In this document: one piece after another, positions 21,407-33,790 of the stretch
Position numbering within the stretch: position 1 is the stretch's first letter
Layout of the letters: each line of letters begins with the position of its first letter
Assembly: GCA_030180135.1 (NCBI GenBank)
Contig: CM058231.1
Coordinates: 18,541,034-18,605,033, forward strand
DNA: 64,000 nucleotides
Direction of reading: 5' to 3'
Source: Orychophragmus violaceus
Lineage: Eukaryota; Streptophyta; Magnoliopsida; Brassicales; Brassicaceae
Translations under genes and position numbers: made by a program
Notes under the pieces: model-generated
The model's input: the letters and a program-made list of their open reading frames with translations, nothing else
The model's database searches: none
What the model was told of the DNA's origin: nothing

Positions 21407-22593
21407 TGATATACTCAAAGTTTCAATACCCTAGAGCTACACCGCAAGTGCACAGATATGCAGTTGTAGTATATAAGGGTCGAATCCAAAGAGACTCAAG
21501 AATCCTACGTTGACTACGAAGCGTCAAATTATACTAAGCAGAACAGTAAATAAGCAAACAAATCAAAGCAGAAAGTAAATAGACCGGTTGTAAGCAATAA
21601 GGAAAAGCGTCAGGTCAAGGGAGTTCTCAGAAAATCAGGAATATAGACTAATCAGTCAAACGAGATTAAATTAAGAACGGTTTTAGAACTAGAATCATAG
21701 AAATATAAAAGACCAACTTTCGTTGTGAATATTAAATATGTCTAACAACCTAGAAAACCAAATTTCTTTGTGAGTTCTAGAGTTCTAAACATGCATTAAT
21801 CTCAGGTTCATTCATTCACAATTTCCTAAACCAAATTTCTTTGTGAATAGACAAATTGCTCACCTAGGTTCTTTCTAGTTGATTAACCAACTTTCGTTGC
21901 GAGAATACACATAATATCAATAATCAAAGTGATCATTTCAGATTAAGCATTAAGATCAACCTAGACAAAGAACTAGAAAGTATGAATCCTTATAAATCAA
22001 TTAACCTAATATTTCATGAAATCCCTAATAAGAATCCCTAAACCTAACTAGAGAATTACTCAGACATTCAATGAAACATAAATCATATTTGAATAAAAAA
22101 GCATAAAGTGATCAATAGAAGAAATAAAGGGGTTCGAAATCTTCTCTTTGTCGAGTACAAGACCAGCCCCAATAAGCTCCTAATCTCTTTCAATGTAAAA
22201 TAAAGCGTAAGTAAAAGGTAGCCTAAACAATGGCTTAAACCCCCTAATATTATAGCTAAAACATGTTTTGGGGTTTCTTTGCAAATATAAAAAACTACTG
22301 GATAAAAGTGTAGATCTTCAAAAGTGCAGATTTTCACATGCACAATTTTGGGATATGGGTTGCATCGACCGATGCACATCTTGCAGAGGTAGATGGAACA
22401 GGTAGAATTGCAGCCAGTGAACCCTGTGAAATCTCTATGTAGTGCAGAATTGCCCAAATTCTTCCAGATCTCCAATTAAGCCTTAAATGTGCATAAACTT
22501 GTAGAAGACTCTAAAAGACTCCAAACACACATAAAAGATTCAATAACAAAGACTTATATCATGGTTAAAATACCAATAAAACATGATATATCA
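21407..22593 (-). repeat. Athila-like LTR (minus strand)
   Basis: This 1,187-bp LTR starts TGATATATCATG (at 22593) and ends GAGTATATCA (at 21407). Along its length it has the same landmark blocks as the LTRs at 261, 40915 and 49531, such as the repeated acgaaagttgg/caaagaaatttgg blocks at 21715-21900 and the GCATCGACCGATGCAC motif at 22362-22377. Confidence 0.85.
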
Positions 22594-24674
22594 CGTGACC
22601 AAGTCCACCGCCACCACCATCTCAATGGATTCCACAGCCACATTACACCATGGCGGCTCCATCTAATACAGTCTTCTTGCTTCTTGACAGTGGTGCTTCG
22701 CACCATATTGATTCTGACCTAAAAATCTTGCTTTACACTCTTTGTATCAAGGAGGCGAAGAGGTGGTGATTGGCAATGGGACTGGACTAAACATCACTCA
22801 CACTTGTTCCTCAATTCTTCCCTCTTTCTAAGTAGTTATCTCTTACAAATGATTTATGTGTCCTGCAAATGAAGAAAAATCTTATATCTGTCAATAAACT
22901 TTGTAAGATTAACAATGTTATGGTGCGACTTTTTCTGTATACTTTTCAAGTGAAGGACCTCAAAACGGGGGCAACACTCATAACCAGCAATACCAATGAT
23001 GAGGTGTATGAGTGGCCGACATTGTTTTCCTCTTCTATTTCATATTTTCATGTGTCAAGTCCTCTCTTTCAAATTGGCATTCAATATTAGGAAATCTATC
23101 TTCTCAAACTGTTCATCAAGTTATCGCAAATTTTACGTTACCGTGTTCATCTCTTTCCTTCTTTGGATTGCAATTCTTGTTCTATTAATAAAAGTCATAA
23201 GTTTCCATTTTCGACTACTTCTATAATCTCCTCTCATCCACCTGATATACTTTTCTCAAACGTATGCACCTCTCCTGAACATTCAATTGTTTGCTTCAAG
23301 TATTATGTTACATTTGTTTACCATTTTATGATATACGTGGTCCTACCCTTTGAAACATAAATCTCAGGTTGCTCAAGTTTTCCTTTTCTGTAAAGCATTG
23401 GTGGAGAATCGATTCAATACAAAGATCAAGACGCTCTACAGTGACAATGGTAATGAGTTCCTTGGATTTAAACCGTTTATGTCGACTCATGGGATCTCAT
23501 CTTACCACTCCTATGCACACTCACGAGCATAATGGAGTTTCTGAACAAAAGCGTAGGCACATCGTGGAAATGGGGATGGCTCTTCTTTTTCACGACTATA
23601 TTACGACGAACTATTGGACCTACGTATTCATCACGGCCGTATATCTAATCAGTTGAATGCCTACACTAGTTTTGGCCCACACTTCTCCGTTCCAGCGCTT
23701 GTTTGGGAGTGAACAAAACTATGGCAAACTAAGGACATTTGGATGTCTCTGTTATCCTTGGATCCCTCAATATGGTAAGAACAAATTTAGTCCAAAGTCA
23801 ACTCCATGCGTCTTCATTGGCTATTCTCTCTCTCAAAGTGCTTTTATTTGTCTTGATCTCTCACACTCTCGTATTTTTACCTCTCGAAATGTCGTCTTTC
23901 ATGAGGCAATCTCCCCCTTTCCCAATGACACTAACACGTTTGATCCTCATGTTTTCTCCCAAACATGTTCATCTTTTAACACTTTCGTGCCTTCAGCAGC
24001 TAATCAGCTATTGTTCCTATTTTCCGTTAGGCCCTCATACAACACGTCCACTGGCTCAGGTTCTTCATCAGAAATACTATTACCAGAGCCATATCCATCC
24101 ATGCATGATGACTCAACTACACCAGCACCTGCAACAGACCATCAACAACATCAACATGTACAACTACCTGAAAATAATCATCAAATGGTTAATCGAGCTA
24201 AGAATCATATTTCCAAACCAAATCCAAAATATGAGTTAACTGCTCTTCTCACGGAAATTAAGATGAAAACAGTGGTTCAGACTCTTAAAAATGAACGGTG
24301 GAGGAGAGAAATGGGCAGCAAAACGGATGCTCAAACACGACATAGCACTTGGGAAGTGGTGCCCCGGACAATGCATACAATGTTGTTAGATGTCGTTGGC
24401 TGTTTACTATTAAACGTTTCTATGATGGATCTATTCACAGGTTCAAAGCACGCTTGGTGGTGCTTTCATCAACAGCCTGGGATAAACTTTCATGACACGT
24501 TTATCCCGGTGCTAAAACATGCTACAATTCATCTTGTACTTGGTGTTGCAGTAGCTCGTGGATGGACATTACGTCAGCTTGATGTAAACACGGCCTTCTT
24601 CGATTCAATCTCTTAGAAGAATTCTATATGACACAGTTGTTTGGATATTTTTTATAAAGACAAACCACACTTTG
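22594..24674 (+). pseudogene. Ty1/copia polyprotein, left part
   Basis: The plus strand encodes a decayed copia polyprotein. The retropepsin active site LLDSGASHH is at about 22674-22700. The GAG-pre-integrase region (KKNLISVNKLC) is at about 22870. The integrase core has YSDNGNEF at about 23440, then HNGVSEQKRRHIVEMGMALL at about 23527 and LFGSEQNYGKLRTFGCLCYPW at about 23700. The start of the reverse transcriptase has STWEVVPR at about 24340 and the DVNTAFF block at about 24580. Stops and frameshifts are frequent. The left end is cut by the Athila LTR at 22593. The right end is interrupted by a LINE just after KDKPHF and resumes at 29906. Confidence 0.85.
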
Positions 24675-24838
24675 TTTTTTTTTTTTTTGAAATGTTAAAT
24701 TTATTTACCAACAAAAAAAAAGTGTTACAATCTTTTGGTTGGATCAAAACCAAAAGAAGCTGAACAAAGCAGAAACTTTTACTTCTAGCTAAGGATAACA
24801 AGAAGTGCAAACAAATGGGCAAAAAAAGAGAAAACCAA

Positions 24839-27800
24839 TTATGCTTGTGGGATTGTCGTCGCTGCTGCCCATCTCGTGGCCAGACTATTTCCTGCAGGGC
24901 CAAGGGCTTGTAGACGATGCTGCATCTCTTTATTGATCGTGTGAGCAAGGTAAGTTGGACTGTGTGTGGGTTTTGAATGGCGTCTTCCATTTCTCTCCCT
25001 CCAAATCCAATAGATAGTTGCTTGGAAAGTCATCTTAGCAAGAGTTGAGTCTGCTTTTGATAGACGGTTGTTCCTTAGACTTTGTATAGTTCTGCTCCAA
25101 TCTGGATTAATTCGCGCACCTAGAGTCATGTCCATAAGGTACATCCATACGGTGAAAGAGTACGGGCAAGCAAAAAACAGGTGGTCTCTTGACTCATTTG
25201 GCTCACCACACAATACACAGCCATGAGTGTCTCCCCAAGTTTGGGCTCTATCCCCTGTTGATAACCGGTTTTTGAATGCAAGCCAGATTACAAAGGATTG
25301 TCGCGGCAGTGCTTGTGAGAAGTGAGAACCATACAATCTTGGACCAGGCCACTTCTTGTCTGGCCGATCGAATTAGATCCCATGTTCTTTTTGTCGTGAA
25401 CTTATGTTCGTATCTGTTTGTATCCTGCTTCCAGACCAGAACGTCCTCCCCTGCGTCGACTTGAGGAACCGGGTGAGCTCTTATTCTTTCCAAGATAATT
25501 GTCAGACTGGAGTCCCTGCAGTGCCTTAGTTTCCATTGCTCATTATCCACTACATCTGCGACCATTGCGTTCTTCCTTACCCCTAGGCATTGAGTGCCAA
25601 TCTCACCAGTGAGTTTGAAGAGAGGACCAAGATCCAACCAATGATCGTACCAAAAGGAGGTTTGTGCACCGCTTATGACCTCATATTTCATGAAGTTTGC
25701 AGCAATGGGGCGTAATCTCAATATCTTTTTCCACATCCAAGAACCTCGAGTAGTATTTTCTGATATTTCCCAGAAAGATGACCCCCTGAGTAAGTACCTT
25801 CGAACCCAGTTCACCCACATTGAGGATTTGTGAGTGAGGAGGCGCCAGATGAGCTTTAAGGAGAAAACTGTGGAGCTATCTTTGAGACGTCTAATGCCCA
25901 ATCCCCCTTCTCTTTTTGGGACGCAAAGATCCTCCCAAGAGACCTTGGATTTAGTAGTAGTGGTTGGGGAACCTGACCAAAGGAAGGCTGAATACATTCG
26001 TTCAATTGTTTGTAGACATTGCGTTGGTAATCTGAATGCTGAGCACCAAAAATTTGTAGTACTAGCGATCACTGCTTGAATTAACTGGAGCCTCCCCGCG
26101 TAAGAGAGAGATTTGCTGGACCAAGTGAGGTACCGTGTCCTGATCTTGTCGATAAGAGGCTCATAATCTAGCTTCGTCATACTCTTCGTCATGAGGGGAA
26201 GACCCAGGTAGCGAATAGGTAGCTGCTCAACAGGAATACCCAAGTTTCTGGCTCGTTCTTGAAGCTCGTGTTGAGTCTTTCCAGCCATGTATAGCGCTGA
26301 TTTTCCCATATTAATACCCAGACCTGATTCGTTCTCAAAGTATTTCAAGACATCCACGACACCAGTGAGAGAAGAGGCTGTACCTTCCATAAAGATAATC
26401 ATATCGTCTGCAAAACTTAGGTGGGTAAGCTCTACTTCACTACATTTGGGATGATAAAGAAAGATCTTATCCTTGGCCGCCTTGTTAAGTCGATGAGTTA
26501 GCACCTTTATTGCAATGACAAATAACAAAGGAGATAGTGAACATCCTTGCCTTAGGCCCCTGGTGCTGGTAAAGAAACCCTCAAGCTCGCCATTGATATT
26601 CACCGAAAAGGATGCTGTAGAGATGCAGCCACGAATCCAATGAATGAAGATATCCGGGATCCTCATAGCTTTCAAGGTGTTGATAATGAAATCCCAGTCA
26701 ACCGTATCAAATGCTTTGGTGATGTCTATCTTGAAAGCACATCTTGGACTAATGTTATCCTTGTGGTAATCCTTAACCAATTCAGTGGCAAGTAAGACAT
26801 TCTCCAGCAAAAGTCGATCCTTGATGAAGGCGCTTTGGTTGGGTTTCATAGCTTCAGGGAGCAGCATTTTGAGTCTAGTTGCAATGATTTTAGATATGAT
26901 CTTGTAAATCGTATTGCAACACGCAATTGGTCTGAAGTCTTTCATCGTTTCAGCATCAGTCTTTTTTGGTATTAGGGATAGAGCTGTTGCATTGACTCCA
27001 GTTGGCATAAACCCATTGAGGAAAAAGGACTGAACAGCTACAACAAAATCTTTCCCAACAATCGACCAGGCTGCTGTGAAAAACTCCTTCGTATAACCAT
27101 CAGGTCCAGGGGTTTTCCCTGAAGGCATTGACCAAAGAGCTCTCTTTATATCCTCCTCGGTGATTTGCTCGATCAGATTTTTTGCCATTGCGTCTGTACA
27201 TTTGTACTCGATAAGCGTTTCCAGGTCATCCAAACCCAGGCCACCCGTGCGTGGTTGGGTTAAGAACTGCTTGTAATACTCGACAGCTTCTGCCTTTATC
27301 TCTTGTGGCTTGGTGAGAACACTTCCTGATTCATTGATTAACTTCCGAATACAGTTCTTACCTCTTCTAGCTTGCACAGTCCGGTAGAAGAATGGTGTGT
27401 TATGGTCGCCTAAACGAAGCCACGTTATCCTCGACTTTTGTCGAAAGAAGCTTTCCTCAATTCCTGCATAATGATGCCATTGATTTGCTGCCTCTGTTTC
27501 TGCCCGGAAAGTACTTTCGCAGGGATCTTCTATGGCCTGCTTTTGTCGACCACATAGAACCTCAAAGGCAATTTTTGTTCTCTTTGTGATATCGCCATAT
27601 TTCTCCCTGTTTAATGCTCTAAGATATGGTTTCAGCTTCTTCAGTTTCTTATGAAACAGAGTAATTGCATATCGCGAATGGTAAATCTCCTCGGTCCCAT
27701 CCCAACAACTTGCCACTGTCTCCAAGAATTGTGGATGCTCCGTTAAGTAGTTGAAGAACTGAAAGTGTATGCGTTTAATCATTTCCGGATTAGTAATCTT

Positions 27801-28505
27801 CACTACACTGCGAGCATGATCAGATATTCCATTTGTCTCAAACGAAGCAAATGAGTCTGGATAAGAGTTAGTCCAATAGACATTGACTATGACTCTGTCC
27901 AGCTTCTTCCCAATAGGATCAGTATCCTGGTGGTTCCACCATGTGAACTGTGGTCCAGTATAAGCCAGATCCGTCAGCTCACAGTCCGTGATAAGCGTCT
28001 GAAAATCAAGCATTCCTGTCTGATCTCCCAACCCTTGAAGCACTCTAGAGCTTTCATCAGATGTTAAAGTGACATTAAAATCACCTAACACAACCCATGG
28101 CATATTCATACGACCCACCAATTGATGAACCTGTCGCATCTCCTCCCATAAGACCAGCCTATCTCTCCTAAAGTTGGAGGCATAGACACAAGTACAAACA
28201 AACGTTTCTCCTCTATTCGTTTCAATTCCCGCAGTGATCATTTGCGGACTTTTGAATAGAATTGTTGCCTCAACCTCATCAGACCAGACAAACCAGACTC
28301 GACCAAGCCTGTGATATTCGTAATTGGTTTCGAAATTCCATCCCGGAAAGACCCGAGATAAGATAATGTTACTATTAACCTCCTGCACTCTAGTTTCGAG
28401 AAGACAACCAAAAGCAGGCTTTGAAGTTGCTAACCATGATCTAACCACGTTTTGTTTGCGCATTTTATTGAATCCGCGGGTGTTCCACGCAAAAAAGGTC
28501 GTCAT
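24839..28505 (-). pseudogene. LINE ORF2: endonuclease and reverse transcriptase, one frameshift
   Basis: The start codon is at 28505, five bases after the ORF1 stop. The endonuclease has N8 (AWNTRGFN), E37 (LLETRV), GDFN at 141-144 and SDH at 228-230. The reverse transcriptase spans about residues 505-760, with KIDITKAFDTVDW (D594), RGLRQGCSLSPLLF and FADD at 698-701. All of these catalytic residues are present. The first frame gives 1,085 codons to 25248. Near 25322 the true frame is lost at a tandem copy of seven bases, and it continues in a second frame to a stop at 24839. That frame contains the RT zinc domain CVLCGEPNESRDHLFFAC and WIWRERNGRRHS. Without the duplication the protein would be about 1,220 residues. 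No other break was seen. Confidence 0.88.
25315..25328 (-). repeat. 7-bp tandem duplication that shifts ORF2
   Basis: The plus strand reads GTGAGAA twice in a row. On the coding strand this is TTCTCAC twice, splitting the F-S-Q-A-L-P block. It is the only visible lesion of ORF2. Confidence 0.85.
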
Positions 28506-28510
28506 GATGA

Positions 28511-29881
28511 TCAGTTCCTCCTTGCGGAGGATCTTTTGTTTGTGTTGTTTCGAGCCATGTTCTGGTCCGTGCGAGCAGTAGTTGGTTTGGTCTGTCCAGT
28601 CTTCTTTTTGTGTTTCGGTATATTGATTCTGGTTTTAACGGTCTCTTGCTTTTCGTCTTCTGAATATTGGGAGTCAGGTTCTTTTTCTTCTTCACGATCA
28701 ATTTCTCCTTTCTCTTTATCCTCCTCTTGATCAGACATATCTGCTAAAATCCCATACCTGGAAGGTGATGGATTGTCCGACAGTTTGACTGAGTTTCCAT
28801 CATTGTTCGGATGAGCTTCTTTCATTAGTTTCTGCGGAGAGGTCTTGCCTCCTTTAATGACCGTTTTCCAGGGTTGCTCTGTTTCGAATGTCTGAAGCAA
28901 AGGAGCAGTTAGATCAGTTGGCCCATTATTATCTTGCGTTTTCTCAACTGTCACACTTGGAGGTTGCGTGGTCATCTCTGAATCTTCAGCAGATTTATCC
29001 GACAAATTTGGATCAACTGAGTTTGGATGAACCACTGAGCCTTTCTTCATATGCTCACATTCTGTATCCTTATGCCCCCAGACATTGCAGGTAGAACATT
29101 TAGCCGGAAGCCAAGGATAGTTGACTTTTATCACAATCTCATCTCCATTCAAAGAGATAGCATTGATTAGTTGTTTTTCCAAGTCGACCACAACTAATAT
29201 CCGGGCCACGTCTAGTCGAATACACCTTAGTGTGTTCGGGTGTATCTTTTGGAACTTACCCACAATGTCACCAAGAAATGTCAGACCAGCCTCAGAGAAG
29301 AGATCGTCCGGAACACCGTTGAGATCTACCCATATTGGCATGGCTGATAAGTCAGGTTTTAAACTTGAGGCTTTAGGACTCCATTCCTGCACAATTAAAG
29401 GAATATCTCCAATATGCCAGAAATGCCTCTTCAGAACTCTTGCTCTCATTACCGGATCAGGGATACGGAACAAAACAGATTTTGGATTGAGAAACTGAGC
29501 ATCAATCTTGGATGCTTTTTCTCGAGTAGACCAGATACGGTTCACAGTAGCATGGACTTTGCCTATATGAGGGGCATCGCCAATGAAAAAACCCACCACA
29601 TAGTCTGTCCATAAGGGTTGTGATTGCTGTAAAAGTTCTGCAGGGATTTTAGTCTTTGCCAAACCATTCACAATCTCAACATCCGGCGTGAATGTCGAGC
29701 CATGTTTCTGAGAACCCGAAACAAGTTGACTCCAAGGTACCTTAGCTTTCATTGCTGACTGCACGCTTGAGTCCGTAGGTGACTGCGGCCTAGAGACGAT
29801 GGCCCCTTCCGGAGGAGGGGACTCCATTGCCGGCGGCAGCGGTGGGCTGATGCTTGCTTGACACGAAAAAGGAAAGTTCAC
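28511..29881 (-). CDS. LINE ORF1 protein (DUF4283, zinc knuckle)
   Basis: This is an open frame of 456 codons, complete from start to stop. Residues about 85-240 form the DUF4283 region (LWTDYVVGFFIGD, VLFRIPDP, RARVLKRHFWHIGDIPLIV, MPIWVDLNGVPDDLFSEAGL). A CCHC zinc knuckle follows: C262, C265, H270, C275. The C-terminal third is acidic and Ser/Lys-rich (DMSDQEEDKEKGEIDREEE) and ends in a basic tail, as usual for nucleic-acid-binding ORF1 proteins of plant LINEs. A second Met at residue 19 (29827) starts MESPPPEGA and may be the real start. The stop is five bases before the ORF2 ATG in another frame, which fits translation of ORF2 by reinitiation. Confidence 0.88.
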   Translation of the reverse strand: MNFPFSCQASISPPLPPAMESPPPEGAIVSRPQSPTDSSVQSAMKAKVPWSQLVSGSQKHGSTFTPDVEIVNGLAKTKIPAELLQQSQPLWTDYVVGFFIGDAPHIGKVHATVNRIWSTREKASKIDAQFLNPKSVLFRIPDPVMRARVLKRHFWHIGDIPLIVQEWSPKASSLKPDLSAMPIWVDLNGVPDDLFSEAGLTFLGDIVGKFQKIHPNTLRCIRLDVARILVVVDLEKQLINAISLNGDEIVIKVNYPWLPAKCSTCNVWGHKDTECEHMKKGSVVHPNSVDPNLSDKSAEDSEMTTQPPSVTVEKTQDNNGPTDLTAPLLQTFETEQPWKTVIKGGKTSPQKLMKEAHPNNDGNSVKLSDNPSPSRYGILADMSDQEEDKEKGEIDREEEKEPDSQYSEDEKQETVKTRINIPKHKKKTGQTKPTTARTDQNMARNNTNKRSSARRN

Positions 29882-29905
29882 CTTGATCGCCCTAGACGGC
29901 TAGGG

Positions 29906-30888
29906 GTTTACAAACTAAAGAAGGCGATATACAAGCTCAAGCAAGCGCATCGGGCTTGGTACAACGAGCTCAAAATGTTTCTACTCAGCATTGGATTCAT
30001 GGCGTCTTTGAGTGACACTTCCATGTTCATTCTTCACTCTGGATCTCACTTTGTTACATGTTGATCTATGTTGATGATATAGTAGCTACATGGAGCTGTC
30101 CACATATGGTGAATCACATAATTTCTTCCATGGCGCAATGATTTTCGATCAGATACATGGGGAATCACATAATTTCTTACTCAACGGAGTATATAAATGA
30201 TCTCATGTCACGCACCAACAGGGAAAATGTTAAACTTGTTTCCACACCTATGTCATCTATTCAGCCTCTCACCATCTTGTCTGGTTCTCCACTCACAAAT
30301 CTGACGCAGTATCGTGCTACTGTTGGCAAATTACAGTATCTTGGTCTTACAAGACCTGATATCTCTTTTGTGGTTAATCGGTTATCTCAGTATATGCATC
30401 AACCCACATAGTCGCTTTGGGAGGCAGCAAAATGCGTGCTACGATATCTGGCTGGTACAGTACAACACGGTATCTTCTTTTCATCTTCATCATCAATGAC
30501 GCTTCATGCTTACTCTGATGCGGACTGGACTGGAGACCGTGATGATTACTCTTCAACAGGGGCGTACATTGTTTACTAGGGAGACAGCTGATTTCGTGGT
30601 CATCACACAAGCAGAAAGGTGTGGCAAGCTCGTCTACTGAAGCTGAATATAGGTCGGTTGCGGCCACAGCAGCCGAACTCAAGCGATTACTCTCTCTCTC
30701 GCTAAGGAGCTGGGCCTACATCTTATTGAAACAAGGACGATATATTGTGATAAGATAGGAGTTACGCAAATATGTGATAATCTGGTCTTTCACTCTAGGA
30801 TAAAACACATAGTTTTGGATTACCACTTCGTTCATGAACAAGTTCAAGATGGCACTTTACGAGTTTTTTCACGTCAGCTCTACTCATG
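29906..30888 (+). pseudogene. Ty1/copia polyprotein, right part
   Basis: Copia sequence resumes in phase: VYKLKKAIYKLKQAHRAWYNELK, the RT palm region, then the catalytic Y-V-D-D at 30067-30078, just after a stop at 30062. RNase H follows at about 30500-30880, with SSTEAEYRSVA at about 30633 and KELGLHLIETRTIYCD, H-S-R-I-K-H at about 30793. Stops and frameshifts are scattered through it. The sequence ends abruptly at about 30888, in the VSSTH block close to the natural end of pol. No copia LTR is recognisable on either side. Confidence 0.82.
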
Positions 30889-31190
30889 TAAAATTTTAAA
30901 TTTTAAATATTTGGTTTTTAGTTTTAAATTTGAAATTTGAATTTTAGTTTTTAATTTTAAATTTTACTTTTAAATTTTAAATTTTATTTTTAAATTTTTA
31001 GTTTTTAGTTTTAAGTTTTAAATTTTTAGTTTTTAATTTTTAATTTTTAATTTTTAATGTTAATTTTTAGGTTTAAATTTTTAGTTTTTAGTTTTTAATT
31101 TAAAATTTTTATTTTTAGTTTTTGATTATAATTTTTGATTTTTTCTATATTCAATTTTATTTTTTATTTTTAAGATAAAATATGATTAAT
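30889..31190. repeat. Low-complexity TTTTAAATTTTTAG repeat
   Basis: A 300-bp stretch is made of variants of ttttaaattttaaat and tttttagtttttaattt. It starts exactly where copia similarity ends. Confidence 0.85.
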
Positions 31191-32150
31191 TAGTAGATTA
31201 ATCATAATGACAATTTCATTTTTTATGTACTTTAATGCAAACTTAGTAAACTTTTACGATATTGAACTAGTAATTCTAGTAAAGATTAATACTAGTTAGA
31301 GTAAATTTCACTTTTATATTTTGTTTATTTCTCAAAACACATTGAAAAACTGTGAATATAATTGACAGACTACAAATATCTTTTGCCATCCAATTTGGTA
31401 GTAAGATGTTTTCGAATCTGATATATTCTTAGTTTCCATTTGCCCCCAAATTTTAGAACTGTGACTGTTTATATCTTTTAATATTTATAACTTTATTCCA
31501 TATTCCACTTCAAAATAAAATAATTAGTGAAATTACTGTATATTTAGAATAACTATTTTTCACTTCAATTTGAAATGATACATTTTATTTTCAAAATGAT
31601 CTTTTTAAAATTATATTTGTTAATTTTATTCATTTTTAAAAACAAAACATTTATTTTATATATATATATATATACTTGTATCTATAAAAATAATGTTAAA
31701 TATTTTAAAACATTATAAAATAAAAGTTTGTTAACTTTTTGACACTAATTTTTTAAAATATTGCATAAAATACATAACAAGTTCGTTTTTCACTTTAAAA
31801 TGCATTAATAGATCATTTGTAAGAAAATACACTAATGATGGTAACTAAACAAAATTTATTATGTTTGTTTTTATTTAATGTTGAAATTCAATGTATTTAC
31901 TCATTAAATTTCAGTTTAATTATTACATAATTTTTAAAATTTTATAAAATATAAATAAATAGAATTAATTTTTAAATATAACTAAAATATTAATAACAAA
32001 ACAAATATGTTAAAAATATTTCGTTTTGGAATAGAAAAATAAGTAATACATTGGAGTAAAAATCAAGTTACATTGGAAATGGTTTAACTTCTAACTATAA
32101 ATACATTTTCAAAGTTCTACATACAAATATATTTTTGAAGTCCTAGTTCA

Positions 32151-32181
<31 letters not shown>

Positions 32182-33790
32182 CCTAAAAAATAAGTAATAT
32201 ATTGAAGTAATATATATATATATATATATAAAATAAGTAATACATTATATATATTGAAGTTCTACCTACAAACATCGTTATTAATGTAGTGGACACAAAG
32301 AAGTACAAATACATTTTCTAACTTCTAACTACAAAATCTAAAGTTCAAAAAAACAGAAAAACTACAATATCTTTATTACATATGTATTTCCATATAATAC
32401 ATATATTTAGTAATATATTAATAGCAACTAGAGTTTACAAAAGGTAACATAATAAAAAAGATAAATATTGTAAATAAAATTTGAATTGAATGTAATCTTA
32501 CGTATAGTTTTTGAATTGTTAATATTCTTGCAATTTAAATTTAAATTGCTAAGGCAAGTAACTATATAATGTTTTGGAAATATGGTTAGATAATATTATT
32601 TTAGTATAATAATATAATATTATTTTGAAATTTTTAATATATATATATATATATATATTGATTATATTATATTTTACTTTTCAACAAATGATCCGCTTTT
32701 TCGCAAATTAAAATTAACCATAAATACCTGTACTGAGAGTTTAGTCTAAAATTTTCTGATGAGTACCTTGTAATGTATGCATGTTATCCAAAGTAGCAAA
32801 GTTGTGTCCATATACCTTTGGTAAAAAAAACAATAGTTGAACCCCTTGTTCGAAAACTCGCCTCCGAGTTCCGGTTAATCGCCAGCGAAACGTTCGGCAG
32901 TAAGCAGCTGCGGCGAATTGGTTCAAATCGGACCAAAAATTGGGAGTTGAAAAAAATCTTACGTTTTTCTTTAATTTGAGTTAAAAATCAAATATTAAGT
33001 TATAAATCTGTCATATCTAATTGATATTCATAAGAAAAACAAGTTAAAAGATGTTAATTTTGTAAATAAATAAATAAATAAATAAAAATCAGCGAAAATT
33101 AGGTTAAGAAACACGTAGATGTTGAAGGTTAAAGACAGGGACTGTTTGATAATTTTGCCTTTAATTAAATTAAAAAAAACTACAAAATTGGGCTTCGAAT
33201 CCACGTTTTTGGAAAGGAAAGAAAGATATCCCACTACTAGGCCACCATATTCATTTTGTATTACCATATCTAATATAATTTATATACTAATATATAGAAA
33301 AAATATTAAAAATTCAACCCCGTCTAAATCACGTGGACTCTCCGAGTTTTCAACCAGAGATTGAACCATACAAAAAAAAACTATTTAAAAATATGTGAAA
33401 TGTTGATGAAGGGAATAAATATTGTAGTTGGGAACAAAATAACATTGGGCGAGGGTAGGGTCCATGAAAAGAATGAATGAGAAAGTAAGTGACAACTAAA
33501 TCTTTTTCAACAAAGAAAAGGAAGCAAGCGAATATGCCTCCTACACCGTCCATTCACTCGTTGTTTCCTCCACCACTCTTTTTGTTCTTACTTTGTTCGT
33601 ATTATTTTTTGGGGTGGTAACTTAGATTATAATAAGCTTAATTGCGGCTTACAAGCATATGATTCTTTAACATATAGAGAAGCTTACTTGTTATATAGCT
33701 GAAAAAAAACATCAAAAAAAATTAGACGATTTAAATTGTAGATAAAAACCAAATTGTTTTAAAATAGCTTCTAAAATAATTGATTTTAAA
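31191..33790. other. AT-rich spacer with TA microsatellites
   Basis: No gene is supported. TA runs lie at about 32154-32180, 32212-32231 and 32638-32659. A small GC-richer island at about 32840-32960 (ttcgaaaactcgcctccgagttccgg and onward) and a tRNA-like phrase at 33188-33245 (gggcttcgaatccacg, then cactactaggccacc) look like short old repeat debris. I cannot name either. Confidence 0.6.

Larger units (their letters stand above)
20830..22593 (-). mobile_element. 5' fragment of an Athila-like element (LTR, PBS, start of gag)
   Basis: On the minus strand an LTR (22593-21407) is followed by a mutated PBS (21400-21383), a leader with several TCGATCGA motifs (about 21260-21177) and the start of gag at 21149. 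Similarity ends near 20830. It interrupts the Ty1/copia pseudogene to its right: the copia sequence begins abruptly at 22594. The rest of the element (most of gag, pol and the 3' LTR) is gone. Confidence 0.8.
24675..29905 (-). mobile_element. Nearly intact LINE inserted in the copia pseudogene
   Basis: This is a 5.2-kb minus-strand LINE. Its poly(A) appears as a run of T at 24675-24688, its 3' UTR extends to 24838, and ORF2 and ORF1 follow. Copia coding sequence stops at 24674 and resumes at 29906 with no bases lost (HF then VYKLKK). The target duplication is therefore at most GTTT, or absent. ORF1 is open throughout. ORF2 is open apart from one 7-bp duplication. It is the best-preserved LINE in the window. 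Unlike the other LINEs here it has no RNase H after the zinc domain. Confidence 0.9.

Noticed and set aside
32154..32240. TA repeats as an origin, matrix-attachment site or MITE
   Set aside because: Simple microsatellites with no terminal inverted repeats or other support.
33188..33245. tRNA-like phrase (ggcttcgaatccacg ... actaggccacc), also at 55864-55917
   Set aside because: It resembles the T-arm wording of tRNA genes, but no cloverleaf, acceptor stem or anticodon arm can be formed. It is more likely repeat debris.
30889..33790. Short ORFs in the AT-rich spacer
   Set aside because: All are under 85 codons, biased by AT content, with no motif and no promoter context.
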